Assembly: GCA_022376465.1 (NCBI GenBank)
Contig: JACDTU010000013.1
Location: forward strand, 554,501 to 618,500
Origin: Cubamyces lactineus
Lineage: Eukaryota; Basidiomycota; Agaricomycetes; Polyporales; Polyporaceae
Length of the DNA: 64,000 nt
Direction: 5' to 3'
A program made the translations under genes and the position numbers. Under the pieces are notes generated by a model, which was not told where the DNA came from, did not search any database, and saw nothing but the letters and a program-made list of their open reading frames with translations. The first letter of the stretch is position 1; every line of letters begins with the position of its first letter. Shown piece by piece: positions 37,363 to 48,378 of this stretch.

Positions 37363-38682
37363 TCAAACTTGCCGTGCGACATATAGCCTGTATGCTTTAG
37401 CTGCCGCTACTGCATCGCCGCGAAGAACCTCCAGAAGAGCGCTAGCTTCACCCGCCCAGTCCGCTGGCGCTGCTAGGAAACGGAAGGCGAAATCTTCTTG
37501 TGTCTCACGGGAGAAGTCCCTCTCAATGCAATCGAGGACGTCAAGCTTCCACTTGTTCCATATGAATGTGTCGTTAGGGATGATGTTATCCATGACACGC
37601 CTAAGGTTCTCGGTCCTGGCGGGAGCCAAAACGAGGAGCACAAAGACCGCTGCTGATACTCTCGTACCGAGCGCGCATTTCTGGAGTTGGTTGTCGTGGA
37701 TTTTGAGTACGGCAGTAACCAGTATGTCCTGCTGGAGGGCGTCGCGGTCCAATGTCGACAAGTAGGAGTTGTACGCCCACGAGCAGGCGAGGGACACGAT
37801 GAACAGTATTTGACCGTGCAGTGTGCCTTGTGGAACAACCAGCATCTGTGCAATGAATTGGATTGTCAGAAGCAGGGAGCAAAACCCGACGTCATTGTAT
37901 GTGGGACGGCTGGCGAATTGGAGAGAGAAGCCACCGCGTGTGATTGCATTCACCATGCCCTCTGCACCCTTCAGAACAACGAGCTCCTCTTCGCCTTCCA
38001 ACAACCCGTCTCCAGGAGGTGCCAAGGCGAAAGGTCGTGGGTGTGCGAACAATAATTGGCCGGACCCGAGAACGCCAGCCGCAATGCCGCTCGCAACGAT
38101 TCCTAGGAGGATCATAGAGAAACAGAACCAGTCGCCGAGCTTCCCGCAAAGGGCGCACGTGGCAAGCGATGTTAACGTGGGGAGGGCAGCCAGCATGCTC
38201 CGTTGATCACGATTCTTCTGTCGGACGGGGGCTGTCCACTCCGGAATGTGGGTGAGATGGACGACTGTGACCGTCAAGGGAATGGTCACTCGGTGTCCGA
38301 TTTCCTGCGAATGGACGGTGTAACTTGGCGTATTTGCACACCACCTCAGGAATAGTCGAGCGGCATGACCAGTTTGCTGAAGGACCGTCCCTGAGTGAAC
38401 GCCGCTGAATCGCGGTCCCAAAGAACCAGTGTACTTGAATAGAGAGGTGGGATCCTGATTGGACTCCACGCCAGGATAGAGCGCGCGGAAGAGCCTCGAG
38501 GGGCTGAGTTAACCATAGTATCTGGCGATGTCGTAACTGCCGGGTTGGTTGTACCACCCCACCCACCGACTCTGCGCATATATCATATGGGCCGTTGTCG
38601 ACGCCGCGACTGAGGCCTCACCACCGAGGAACCCAGCTACGCCAGATATGTCGAGGTTGAACCCGTCGGGGAGGGAAGGCAT
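37363..38682 (-). CDS. Uncharacterised multi-pass membrane protein of basidiomycetes
   Basis: A long 3' exon encodes about 365 residues with hydrophobic segments such as MLAALPTLTSLATCALCGKL, WFCFSMILLGIVASGIAAGV, IGFCSLLL-type (GFCSLLLTIQFIAQMLVV), ILFIVSLACSWAYNSYLS and VSAAVFVLLVLAPA. The tail FAFRFLAAPADWAGEASALL is soluble. I recall this family as common and functionally unknown in mushrooms. A likely first exon begins at ATG 38682 (MPSLPDGFNLDISGVAGFLG) and runs to a YDIARYYG segment near 38510. However, the obvious donor there (GTTAAC) is out of phase with the acceptors just upstream of LFKYTGSLGPRFSG. So either an unusual junction, a missed small exon or a frameshift is present. Confidence 0.7.
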
Positions 38683-39514
38683 GGCCTATTGGGAGTACAG
38701 CGTTTGGGGGATGTCGTGCGGTAGCGTCCAGGCGGAAGCGTTCAGGATAGATTGGAGATGAAGCTGCCACACTCAAGTAGGACGGCCTGTAAATAAGGCG
38801 TTTCGTCTTGTGCGAGAGGGACAATGTGGATTAAACTATTACAGTCAGACTGCCAATCAGAACGCTGCTCGGAAAGATACACGCTGTAGGCGTACGAGGT
38901 CGGCATTTCCGAGCCCTTGATGAGGCCTTGCTACATGCGACTAACACGAGTGAGGTGTGCTGCGTAGCCATTATTGTTGCTACTTCATTCCAGCTGCAAG
39001 GAAAAGTCGGATATGCAACTCACGCACTACATCGCGTGTGAATGCCTCTGTATCTGATTATGTGCGTACGAACGAAGCCTTGTAGTAGGTAGTAAGTTGA
39101 CGTGGAGCCGAGTCGCAACGATCCTGCTGAGTGATGAGTAGAAAGTACCGTCCTTGTCCATGCTCTCATACTTTATGCAAAGTGTGGGTGTTCATACAAC
39201 GACTTAGGGTCTGCAGATGTTTATATGTACCCTCGAATAGAGTGCCGCAGTTCGTAGTGGGGAGGACGATTCAAGCGATTGAGCGCTAGAGTCGTAATAG
39301 CGTCTGCTAGGTCTAACCCTAACCGTAACGTGACCCCGTTGCTAGGTTAGGGCTTTGGTCTGGCGTCTGCTGCGCGCGCTTAGTAACTGAACGACGCGTT
39401 CGTGCCCGCCACAGTCGCGACTTGCCTTCTTACCTTCATACCACCTCTCTCAACTAAGTTGCATCATCTCTGTTTTCTGCGTACTGGCTTGGGGCTGGAT
39501 AGTTTGTACGGGTG
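38683..39514. promoter_or_regulatory. Upstream region of RAP1 with telomere-type motifs
   Basis: No coding feature is seen in these 830 bp. The distinctive element is the telobox cluster at 39314-39352, annotated separately. Confidence 0.5.
39314..39352. promoter_or_regulatory. Telomere-repeat inverted pair upstream of RAP1
   Basis: TAACCCTAACC (39314-39324) contains nearly two units of the TTAGGG telomere repeat on the minus strand. GGTTAGGG (39345-39352) is the exact reverse complement of CCCTAACC at 39317-39324, separated by 20 bp. The site ends about 160 bp before the RAP1 start. Teloboxes act as promoter elements bound by Myb-type telomere proteins in several eukaryotes; binding here is not shown. 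Confidence 0.65.
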
Positions 39515-42143
39515 ATGGCGATTACAAGGGACAATAGCCCTGAACACCAGGAGGAAGTCGCCCCCGGAGTGTTCAGGATTGACGATCGAGCCGTCTTCTT
39601 CTACTTGTACGGAACGAGGGATACAGACAAGGAGGAGTGGGCTCTAACCCAGGAAGAACGGAGAGATCTGGAGGAACAAATACTGGTGAGCTTTTTACTG
39701 CTGTGATTGTTGACAATTCTTTGACCCGAGTAGGATAATGGTGGTGCTTTATGTCAATCTGAGCGGGAAGCGGATACGATCATCACCAATGAGATCGGGC
39801 TAGGTCCCCTCTCGGACAAGTACGTCTTCGAGCAAACGCAATATGTTGAGCCGCCAGAGTTTGTCCGCCTCTGCATTGCAAGCGGCCGTTACGCGCATAA
39901 CCCAGTTATGATGAGACCTATGTCGGGTCGCCATACCGGACGGTGAGTTAGATTATTTTCTCCAATGGCGTATGGATCCACGTAGTTTTCGAGCAATTGT
40001 TCAGAAGATGCTATGCGTCTGCAGGTAGCCTGTTGCTATCAAAGATGAACTTGATCTGCATGCATCTGTGAACGTTGCAAGAAAGCGACCTTTGTCAGGG
40101 ACAGGCGCCAACTATATGCACAGCGAGTTTGCTCATGATTCCACACAGCGTTCGGAGAGCCTTCACTAAGGAAGATGACATCAACCTCTGCAAGTTCCTT
40201 GCTCGCAGTCGGCCATACGAGGCTGCTGAAGGTCGTCTAGGAATCAAACTTTATCTTGCGCTTGTCGCACAAGCACAATACGTATGTGTATCCATATACA
40301 GGGTACGATCGTAGCTGATCATCCTCCTCCAGGATGATATGGACTACAAATGGGCTGCTCGACACCCTGCAGACTCCTGGCGCGAGCGGTATAAGAAGCA
40401 TCGAGAAGAGTTCGATCGCACAATCGCGCGTTTAGTCAAAGAGAACCCTCCTCCTGCTGACGACAAGGGCGTCTGGCCGTACGATCGGCGTGTAAACTTC
40501 AGAAGCGCGTACGCTCGCATCTCTCGGCCAGAAGCGATAGCCGAATGGATGGACGACGAACCGGAAGAGCTTCCAGGACCGGTAGAGGAACACGAGCAGC
40601 CCCCTCCGCCTCCAGCGCGCCGACGTGCGCGCCATACGTATACCGGGCCTATCCGTGAGAGGTCTGCCCCGCCGGTGGAGCAGGGACGCGGGCGGGTTCG
40701 ATCAGCACCCTACCCAATCAAACGAGGTAGCGACCGACCAAGCGATCGTTCGCTGGAAGAAATGGGTGAATTTGCAGAAGGTGTGATCCAATCTTGGAGG
40801 TGAGGGTGTTCGTTATTTTGTTGTCTTTGCAGCCCTTCAATCCCTTCTTCAATAGAGACGACGATTTTCGACCGGGACCTGAAGACGCTGGCCCATCCGG
40901 GACGCAGCGGACTCCTACTCCTCCTCCTTCGCCTCCTCAGCGACAGGAACGCCCTCAGCGTCGCGCGGCGGCACCCGTCGCTGATGGCCCTGCTGCTGTT
41001 CCAAAGCGCCGGAGCGGACGAAACCGCCCAGAAATCCCAGCAAGCTCTCAGGCAACCCTCGTCGGCCCTGTACCCACCCAACTGCGCGGAGCAGCAAACG
41101 CGGCCAAGCTTCCTCCTCGTGAAATTGAGGAAGCAGAGGAAGCTCCAGAGCCGAGGAGAATGGCGAAGCGGCGGAAGATCCAGCATCCTCCGGCGTACCC
41201 TGTGGTCGTCCTTGAGCCACTACGTAAGACTGGTCTCGGGCCCCGCTCGGCCCCGCAGAGAGCAACAAACGCTGCCGCAGGGCCGAGCAAGATGCTCAAA
41301 CCCGCTCCTAAGGCCCCTCCTACCGCGCAGGACGACGATGAAGATGAGAACGGTTCTGAACGGGACGACGAAGAGGATAATGGCTCTCAGCAAGACCTTG
41401 AAAAGGAAGACGGCTCTGAGCAGGACGTTGAGGAAGGTAGTGAAGACGAATGGTTAGACGACGACCCCCCTCCGAGTCCAGTGAATGCTCCTCAATCGCA
41501 TGCCACCGGACCAACCATGGAGGACGAACTCGAGGTTGAGGAGCTAGTCCAGACCAGCGCACACGCCAGCGGGCACGTCTCACCCAGTGCGAACCCCGAG
41601 GCCCCCGAGGAACCGCAGAGCGAGGAACTCGACAGTGACGACCAGCGCAGCCGCGCAAAGCTGCTCCCGGCGCGCTCATCCGCACGTCCATCCGAAGGCG
41701 GCAGCCGTAGATTGAGCCAGCACGAGCTCCGTCGGAAGGAGTTCCTCGACCGGCTCGCCGACGCAGACGATGACGAATCGCTCGCGGAGCTACTCGACCT
41801 CACGCGCCCCGCGAACGCACAGCGCGCCAAGTCTGCCGCCAGCTCCTCTGCGAGCACAGGAGCCTCCGCTCCCCAACCTCGTGCGGGGCCCTCTCGCACA
41901 CAGAACCAGAACCCCGTCACCCCTGTCCCACCCCCAAGGCGCAAAGTGCGGCGGGAGGAGACGGTAGACTCGACGGCGTCTTCCGCGCCGGACGTACCCT
42001 TGCCCGGGACGCGCGCGAGCGAGGAGAAGCGGCGGATCCGGGAGAGCCAGCGGTATGAGCCTTACGTGCCTCCGCCCGGGACGAAGGCAGCGAGTGTGCA
42101 GAAGATGCAGCTGCGCAATAGGACGGTAGTACGCCGCAACTAG
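39515..42143 (+). CDS. RAP1: Telomere protein RAP1 (BRCT + Myb)
   Basis: This nuclear protein binds or is recruited to telomeres and can act in transcription. The ATG at 39515 begins MAITRDNSPEHQEEV. An N-terminal BRCT-type domain (GVFRIDDRAVFFYLYG; DNGGALCQSEREADTIITNE; EPPEFVRLCIASGRYAH) precedes a RAP1 Myb domain. The Myb domain is formed by splicing: RRAFTKEDDINLCKFLARSR, GIKLYLALVAQAQ, MDYKWAARHPADSWRERYKK and HREEFDRTIA. The rest is a Pro-rich and acidic disordered region with a basic cluster (RRMAKRRKIQHPP), then a C-terminal helical segment (RRKEFLDRLADADDDESLAE). Introns begin near 39686, 39942, 40279 and 40800; the last is 40800-40855, chosen because it keeps frame (SW-R-DDDF). Similarity to known RAP1 is strongest in the Myb part. 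Confidence 0.87.
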
Positions 42144-42496
42144 GATCCCTCGCTAGACGTTTGCGTGGTATGACTGCGGTAGATCCCTCTGCCTTTATGG
42201 TATCGGCTCACTAATCGCACGTTATTGGGCGTTTCTGGTGCCTTTTGTTTCTATGTGTAGCATACTGTAGGTGCTCGGTGCATATAAGCAATGATCATTG
42301 TCCGTTCCCCCGTTCTACATGGTTTGGGATCCTGTAAAATAGTGTGTATATGCGATGTCGGGTATAGTCCCTCTACGTTATGATCATCTCAGACAGTAGC
42401 CTACGTGTACATAGTCCTGTCCTCTTGTCGCTCCACCATGCCGAGTTCATCATGTACCACGTTCTTGCAACAATCTGTCTGCTTGTTCCCAATAAC
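42144..42496. other. Intergenic, about 350 bp, convergent
   Basis: This is the 3' flank between RAP1 and the first methyltransferase. I see nothing further. Confidence 0.5.
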
Positions 42497-43326
42497 TCAT
42501 GCCGGCTTCACACCCCGTGCGACGAACCAGAGCGTATCCTCCCCAGTCGCCGTCATCCTCGCCGTAAACACGTCCTTCATCTCAAACCCCACCAATCCCG
42601 CGCCCTCGAAGGCGGCACGCATCGCATCCTCCGTCAGCCCGCGCGTGTGCGCGACGATGTGGTGGTGCGTCTCTTTGAAGAGCACGCGCCCGTCCGGGGC
42701 GGCTTTGATGTCCGTCACGAGGAGCGAGCCACCGGGTTTGAGGAAGTGTGCGAGGGTGCGGGTCGTGTCTTCTATTGAAGGGAAGTGGTGGTACGAGGCA
42801 CAGCACTGCAATGATGGCGTTAGGAACGAAGCGGTGGATGTCTCGCCAGGAGGTAGAATTCAGGATGAATGCACTTACGATGACGAGGTCGAACTTGGCA
42901 TCATCGAGCTCTCCGGGTTCGCCTCTGAGCTCTGTGCACACTGCCTTCATCTCCTCCGGAGTCAGACCTTGGTTGGCTGCGTGCGTGTTGTACTGTTTGA
43001 CGGAGGCGGGGCTGATGTCCACTCCGACGATGCTCTTGACGTACGGACAAAGAGCCTGCGAGAGCATCCCTAGACGCCAAGTCCATCAGTATAGCTCTGA
43101 GGAGGTGCGCGCATGCATTGAGGTGGAGGTGCACACCTGTACCGCAGGCATAGTCAAGCACTTCCGTGGTATCCTCGTCGAAGAGCAGTGGATATGTACT
43201 CCGAAGGGCAGCGACGTTCCTGCGCCCGAGCTTCCGAGCTTCTAGTCCGTGATGATGATCTCCCGCGCGCGCCTTTTCGTCGAAGTAGGCCTTGTTGGCC
43301 TCCGCGACGCTGCCCGCTGATGGCAT
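42497..43326 (-). CDS. SAM-dependent methyltransferase, class I (paralog A)
   Basis: This is a small cytosolic-type methyltransferase with a Rossmann fold and unknown substrate. Start ATG 43326 gives MPSAGSVAEANKAYFDEKAR. Three exons join VLDYACGTG (motif I), MLSQALCPYVKSIVGVDISP (motif II, acidic residue D), ELDDAKFDLVI, CCASYHHFPSIEDTTRTLAH, FLKPGGSLLVTDIKAAPDGR and a C-terminal HTRGLTEDAMRAAFEGAGLV. Introns lie near 43065-43130 and 42808-42880. Paralog B follows 290 bp upstream on the same strand with the same exon pattern, so the pair is a tandem duplication. No signal peptide is present. Confidence 0.85.
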
Positions 43327-43612
43327 GGTCTCTTAGGATGTAGGTGGCGTGTAAGTCGAGGCTCGAGATGGTGGATGTGCTGCTGTTGGCGCTGTGCCCG
43401 ACATTCTCGGAGGAGACTTTTAGTGTTACGTGATTGATCGATCGAGATAACCGGGAAGGTACTCGCTATGCTGCCATTCCCCCCAAGCCCGAAGGCGACA
43501 AGCAGCAACCTCTTGGGTGCGGACTACCACTATGTATGTATACATGTTCTTGGAAATATCTCTCGGACGTCGTGCCTCGTAGATACATATCCGTCCAACG
43601 ACAACACGGCCG

Positions 43613-44494
43613 TCAAACCTTCTCAACTGGCTTCACACCGCGGGCGATGAACCACGTCGCCTCGGGCGTTGCCTCGTTAAACTTGAACGTGCCCGCCTCC
43701 GTCATCTCAAACTCCACCAAGCCCGCACCCTCGAACGTCGTGCGCATCATCTCCTCGGACAGGCCGTGCTTGTGCGGGACGAGGTGGTGGTGCGTCGACG
43801 GGATGAGCTCCTTGCCGTCCGGCGCCGCCTTGAGGTCGGCGACGAGGAGGGACCCGCCGGGTTTCAGGAAGTACGCGAGGGCGCGGGTCGTCTCTGCGAT
43901 GTCTGCGAAGTGGTGGTAGGAGGCGGAACACTAGACGAAGAACACGGTGAGCACATTCATGAACTGTGATGAGCTGCCAAGATGTCGGTGAACGTACGGT
44001 GATGAGGTCGAACTTGGCACCGCCGAGCTCCTCGGGCGTGCCCTTGAGGACGGCGCAGACCGCCTCCATCTCGGACGAGAAGCCCTGCTCAGCAGCTTTC
44101 TTGTTGTAGATGTCGACGGATCCCTGGCTGATGTCGACCCCTACGATGTGCTTCACGTACGGCCGCAGGGCGAGCGAGACCATGCCTGTCCATTGCCACC
44201 ACAACATCAGCGCTGTACTGACATCCGACTGCTGAAGAGTGAGTGGGTGCGTGGAGGTGCGGACGTACCAGTACCGCACGCGTAGTCCATGGCTTCCGTG
44301 CGTCCCTTATCGAAGAGGGCGGGGTAGGTCTTGCGCATAGCCTCGATGACCATGGTTCCGAGTTTGTGGGCATTCGGGTGCTCCTGCTCGAGCGTGTGGG
44401 CGTGCTCGTCAAAGTAGGCTTTGTTCGCCTCGGCGAAGTCATGGCCCTCATGGTGGGGATGCGCATGCGCGGCGGAAGAAGTGGTTTGGGACAT
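43613..44494 (-). CDS. SAM-dependent methyltransferase, class I (paralog B)
   Basis: This is the tandem paralog of gene 42497-43326. ATG 44494 begins MSQTTSSAAHAHPHHEGHDF, with a short His-rich leader that paralog A lacks; an upstream in-frame TTG is not used as start. Then come NKAYFDEHAHTLEQEHPNAH, AMDYACGTG (motif I), LALRPYVKHIVGVDISQGSV (motif II), ELGGAKFDLIT, CSASYHHFADIAETTRALAY, FLKPGGSLLVADLKAAPDGK and MMRTTFEGAGLVEFEMTEAG. Two introns occupy the same positions as in A. The His-rich leader could bind metal or be disordered filler. The substrate is unknown; small-molecule methylation is the general expectation. Confidence 0.85.
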
Positions 44495-45581
44495 GTTCAG
44501 GCTATAGACCGGTGAAGTGATATTCAAGGTTGTTTGCTGTCTTGTGGCTCGAATGGCTGTAGAAATGAGGATGATGTTGGCCTTTTGCCCGTCCTGCGAT
44601 GTCTTATGTACTCTCGCCGTCCCGGACTGAGTACAAGGGCGTCTCGTGACTGCTGACCTACATCATCGCGATCTCCAGCAGCATTCGGAATTGCGCTGAG
44701 AGCCAGACCGGTGCGGTACTCCTCAACGGTCCGCAGCACAGCTATTACCGGGAGTCCGTCGACGTGATTTGGGTCCGTGATTGCAGTGCTGCTGCTGTAC
44801 CGGTGTACCTGACTCTGAACCAAGTCACGGCGAGTCGGTGCCGCACGGAGAGCGCGGCGGGTGCTCCGAGATTATCCTGGTAGCGTCATCTCTTTGACCT
44901 GACATCTCAACGTCACGGCCTGTCGGCGGAGGCAACTGTTCCAAAAGGCCGCGGGGCATGCGCCGAGCTACTATTACTGCCAAGTGCTGCATTGAGGGCC
45001 TAAGCTTCGCTTGCAGGTGAACCACGGGATACCAGCAGCCCGAACGAGATCAATACATAGTGGTTACTGGTACCACCGCCCATGGTATCCTTAGTTGCGC
45101 AATCTACAGTCGGCACCCTCGCTTCGAACACTGCATCGTGTTCATTGTTCAACACTTGTTCAACATACGCTTACGGCCTCTTGGCAGCCATAGATGATCA
45201 TGGTATCATAGAGACACGGAGTGCTAGTGGATCGGAGTAGTACTTCAAGTCGCGTTAGAGGCTACGAGTGTATAAACATCGTTTCACACAGTTCTAAACA
45301 ATGTGGCGCTTACATAGTAGTACTTATTGGGCGCTTGATGGCCGGTTCGAAGCAAGTTCGAACCACGATGCACTCACCATGCCGCTTTGTGTGCATCTTC
45401 CCCTGCGGATGCTCCGTACACGAGGCTTCATGCAATGCCGCATACCCACAGGTCCAGTTATAAACCCTTCTCCAACCATGCGGGAGGGACACGCAAGCCT
45501 CCTGGCTCTAGCACCTCCCACCTCCGAGTCCTCCGTCCACTAGCCCAGCGCACCAAGTCCTCACCATAACGTTCATACGCT
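44495..45581. other. Intergenic, about 1.1 kb
   Basis: No gene is recognised. A TATA box at 45459 belongs to the following gene. Confidence 0.5.
45459..45464 (+). promoter_or_regulatory. TATA box of uncharacterised paralog 1
   Basis: TATAAA (context GTTATAAACCC) lies 123 bp upstream of the ATG at 45582, matching the arrangement of its paralog. Confidence 0.5.
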
Positions 45582-46094
45582 ATGTCAGACACGATCTTCG
45601 AGCGTGACACAACCGCACTTTTGGCGGTCGAATTTCGGAGACTAGCCGTGGCGAGCGGATGGGGCAAGAAAAGCGCCAAGTACAAGAAGGAGCGCCAGAA
45701 GTTCTACGGGCTCGCCGTCGCACAGGACTTCAGCACGTTCTGGGGCAGCACCGAGTCGCGCTTGGATGCGTGGCAGGACCTCTGCCGTCACCTCGGTATC
45801 ACAGAGGCTCCCACTAGCATCAAAGGATGCAGACAGGTACTTGCTGTCACGGCTACGTGCCTGGCGGACAACAACATCTCGAATACTTACGTGAGGGTTA
45901 TCTCACAGGCCCTCACGCCAATTCATGTCAACCTCGTTGACCTCGTAGACTCCAAGCGGCAGAACACGAAGCCTAAGACGTTCTCGTCCGAGGCTGCGTG
46001 CGCCGAATATACTCGGAAGACGGGCAAGATATTCCCAAAGGCCCGCGCGAAGGCGAACCCGCTGCTTCGGAAATTCCTGGTCGTCGTTTTCTGA
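45582..46094 (+). CDS. Uncharacterised small protein, tandem family member 1
   Basis: It starts MSDTIFERDTTALLAVEFRR and shows EFRRLAVASGW, a DFSTFWGSTESRLDAWQDLC block, LGITEAPTSIKGCRQ, PIHVNLVDLVDSKR and a C-terminal KTGKIFPKARAKANPLLRKF. The same ordered blocks recur in the gene at 46669, and I recall them in a widespread but undescribed fungal family. An intron of 81 nt (about 45838-45918, GTACTT...CACAG) is predicted from the paralog alignment. Because 81 is a multiple of three and contains no stop, the frame stays open unspliced, so either 170 or about 143 residues may be made. No signal peptide or catalytic motif is visible. Confidence 0.75.
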   Translation: MSDTIFERDTTALLAVEFRRLAVASGWGKKSAKYKKERQKFYGLAVAQDFSTFWGSTESRLDAWQDLCRHLGITEAPTSIKGCRQVLAVTATCLADNNISNTYVRVISQALTPIHVNLVDLVDSKRQNTKPKTFSSEAACAEYTRKTGKIFPKARAKANPLLRKFLVVVF

Positions 46095-46668
46095 CGACGA
46101 ACGCATCACCGACAAATAATGTAGCACATGAAGTGAGTACATTGATAGATCTGTTGGCTCCGACTAATGAGGCTCTGTTGCCCCGCGATGGATCAGAACC
46201 TATTGAATTTTGGATGACTCGAGGGAAGGCACCTCTTCGGGCTGAGTATGACCCTACGGTGTGTGGTGGGAGACAGCGCCGCCAGCACCCCCGTGTATAC
46301 CATGCCATGATCTGTCAATATGCGTTTGATTGGTCTTCGCTTATAGTGCCGTTCTTCTGCGATGGGCCGGTGTGGGCAGCAGCGAGAGAAAACGAGTCTC
46401 GGAAAGGAGGCCAGAGCTCGTGCGGGTGCCTTTCTGTGATCATCCTGCGATCCGAGGAGGGCCTCTGCTGCGACAGGTGGTCGGCGTGGCTTGTTCGGTG
46501 GCCCTGGTGCCGTAAGCGTGCGCATTAGGAAGGAGCTGTCAACTTCCAAGCCACATATCATCAGCGCGACGTATAAATACGCTGTATTGCCACAAAGCTT
46601 GTACACCTGAGGCCACCACCCCCATCTCTTTGTCCTGCCTTGGGCTCTTCCTCCTGTCCCTCAGCAGA
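46095..46668. other. Intergenic, about 0.57 kb
   Basis: This separates the two paralogs. It contains a TATA box at 46572 and no other feature I can support. Confidence 0.5.
46572..46579 (+). promoter_or_regulatory. TATA box of uncharacterised paralog 2
   Basis: TATAAATA lies 97 bp upstream of the ATG at 46669. Confidence 0.6.
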
Positions 46669-47619
46669 ATGTCTGGCGCCGCTGTGCCCGATATGCCGCC
46701 GCTGCCGGCTGGCCAGAGTCCCACCACGGACGTGGCGCACCTCACCGCGCCGACCGAGTTCGAGCGGAACCACAGTGCCTCGCTCGTGATGGAATTCAGG
46801 CGCCTGGCAACTATGATGGAATGGGAGAAGGATTCGAAGCCATACAAAGAGAACTGGCGGAAGCGTATGAAGGAATGGGCCACGCAGGATTTTGGGGAAT
46901 ATTTTGGGCGCAACGCGAAAGACTTGAACGCTTGGGGGAAATTGTGTGACCACCTAGGGTTGACGACGCGGTGCAACAGTGTCACTGAGTACAAGGCGGT
47001 GAGCACTAGGATCGTCGTACTGCTTGTCGCCTGAGTTCGGAACATCTGGCGCACCTTCGCTCATGTTCATCTGAATCTCACAGCTGCTGAAACCAGTATA
47101 CGTGAATCTAGTGGACCTCGTAGATTCGTGCAAAACGCAGACGCGACCACCGCTCTTCGACACCGAGACCAAACTGGTGGAATACATCGTAGAGACGGGG
47201 AAGATCTACCCGTACGATGCCGCGCTCTCGAACCCATTCTTGACCGCGTTCCTGGTGGAAGTGAAGAAGAATGGTAAGATGCCGAAGAAGACGGGGAAGA
47301 AAAGCAGGGGGGCGCGGAGGAGGAGAATGCTGCAACGTGAAGGCCGGAAGGAGGGTGACGGCTCGGCCGCCAATGAGGGCGAGAAAGGCAACTTGAATGG
47401 GACAGCAGTCCAAGGTGCAGGCAAACGCAAGCGTCGACGCTCAGGCTGGCGGTGGCGCAAGGCCAAAGCGGCCAAGGCAGCTAAGGTACACGCAACTCGA
47501 CTCTTCCTGCGAGCGTTCTTACTGATGCAACCCGCCACGGCTGGGGTGTCCTACGACAGGCGGCGCAGGAAGCTCAAGCGCAGACCACGGTGCCCACGCC
47601 TCCAATTACCGGCCAGTGA
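46669..47619 (+). CDS. Uncharacterised protein, tandem family member 2, basic tail
   Basis: This paralog of 45582-46094 starts MSGAAVPDMPPLPAGQSPTT. The shared core shows LVMEFRRLATMMEWEKDSK, WATQDFGEYFGRNAKDLNAW, LCDHLGLTTRCNSVTEYKA, then, after an intron (about 46999-47083), LLKPVYVNLVDLVDSCKTQT and VETGKIYPYDAALSNPFL. Unlike member 1, it carries a long Lys/Arg-rich tail (KKTGKKSRGARRRRML; GKRKRRRSGWRWRKAKAAK) that suggests nucleic-acid or nucleolar association. A further intron (about 47486-47558) would give a short ending with stop 47617-47619; without it the frame runs to 47653. Function is unknown. Confidence 0.72.
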
Positions 47620-48378
47620 TCAATCCAGCCACTGGTGTGATCCCGACTCATGACTGCCCTTATGGTTCTAATGGTATTCTGTTATGTACTGCTTTCGCTG
47701 CTTTGGTGGACATGTACCGTCTCGTGAGCTCTCGGCTGGAAAGTCGCGTTCTGCCCCCTTCTAACTTCATTGCTAGGATTCGGATAAGCGCATACATCCA
47801 CATTGTTCACAAAATCATGCCTGTTGCTCTCGACTTGTATCCATACAATCGGATAACTGATCCCCCGCCCCTCATATCTGCTAGTCTATGCCCACTTCTG
47901 GATCCAACTCGTTGTGGCACCAAACGTAGTATATTCAACTCATCTCGGGCAGTGTCGCGAGACATGTGTGCATGTGTGCCACGCCTTCTGGGTACGTCAA
48001 TATCCGCCTATGTTGTGTGCCGAGTCCTTCATGCGGCTGAGGCTACGCGTCATGGGCAGATAATTGTCACGAACGGGTCATAGCAATGTCATTGCAGAGT
48101 ATGGAGTTTAAGGCTACAATGTCAGCAACTGCTGAGTAATTACGTGCGTGTGGGCATGCAGCATGAGGCCGCAGGGAATGTACAGGTAAAGTGGCGGGTA
48201 ATTGGGGCGTAGGTATACAGTCTATCTCGCGAAGATAGTCAAGTGTGCATGTCCATCCAGGGGAACACAAAGAGAATATATGCAGTAGTCCGAAGGTCGA
48301 AGGGTGGCGTGATTCACTAACAGACGGCGATGGGAGGCAAAGAGGGTGAGATGTCCACGTCATGGTACTGGTAACGGC
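47620..48378. other. Intergenic, about 0.76 kb, convergent
   Basis: No gene, RNA or repeat is recognised between these two 3' ends. Confidence 0.5.
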
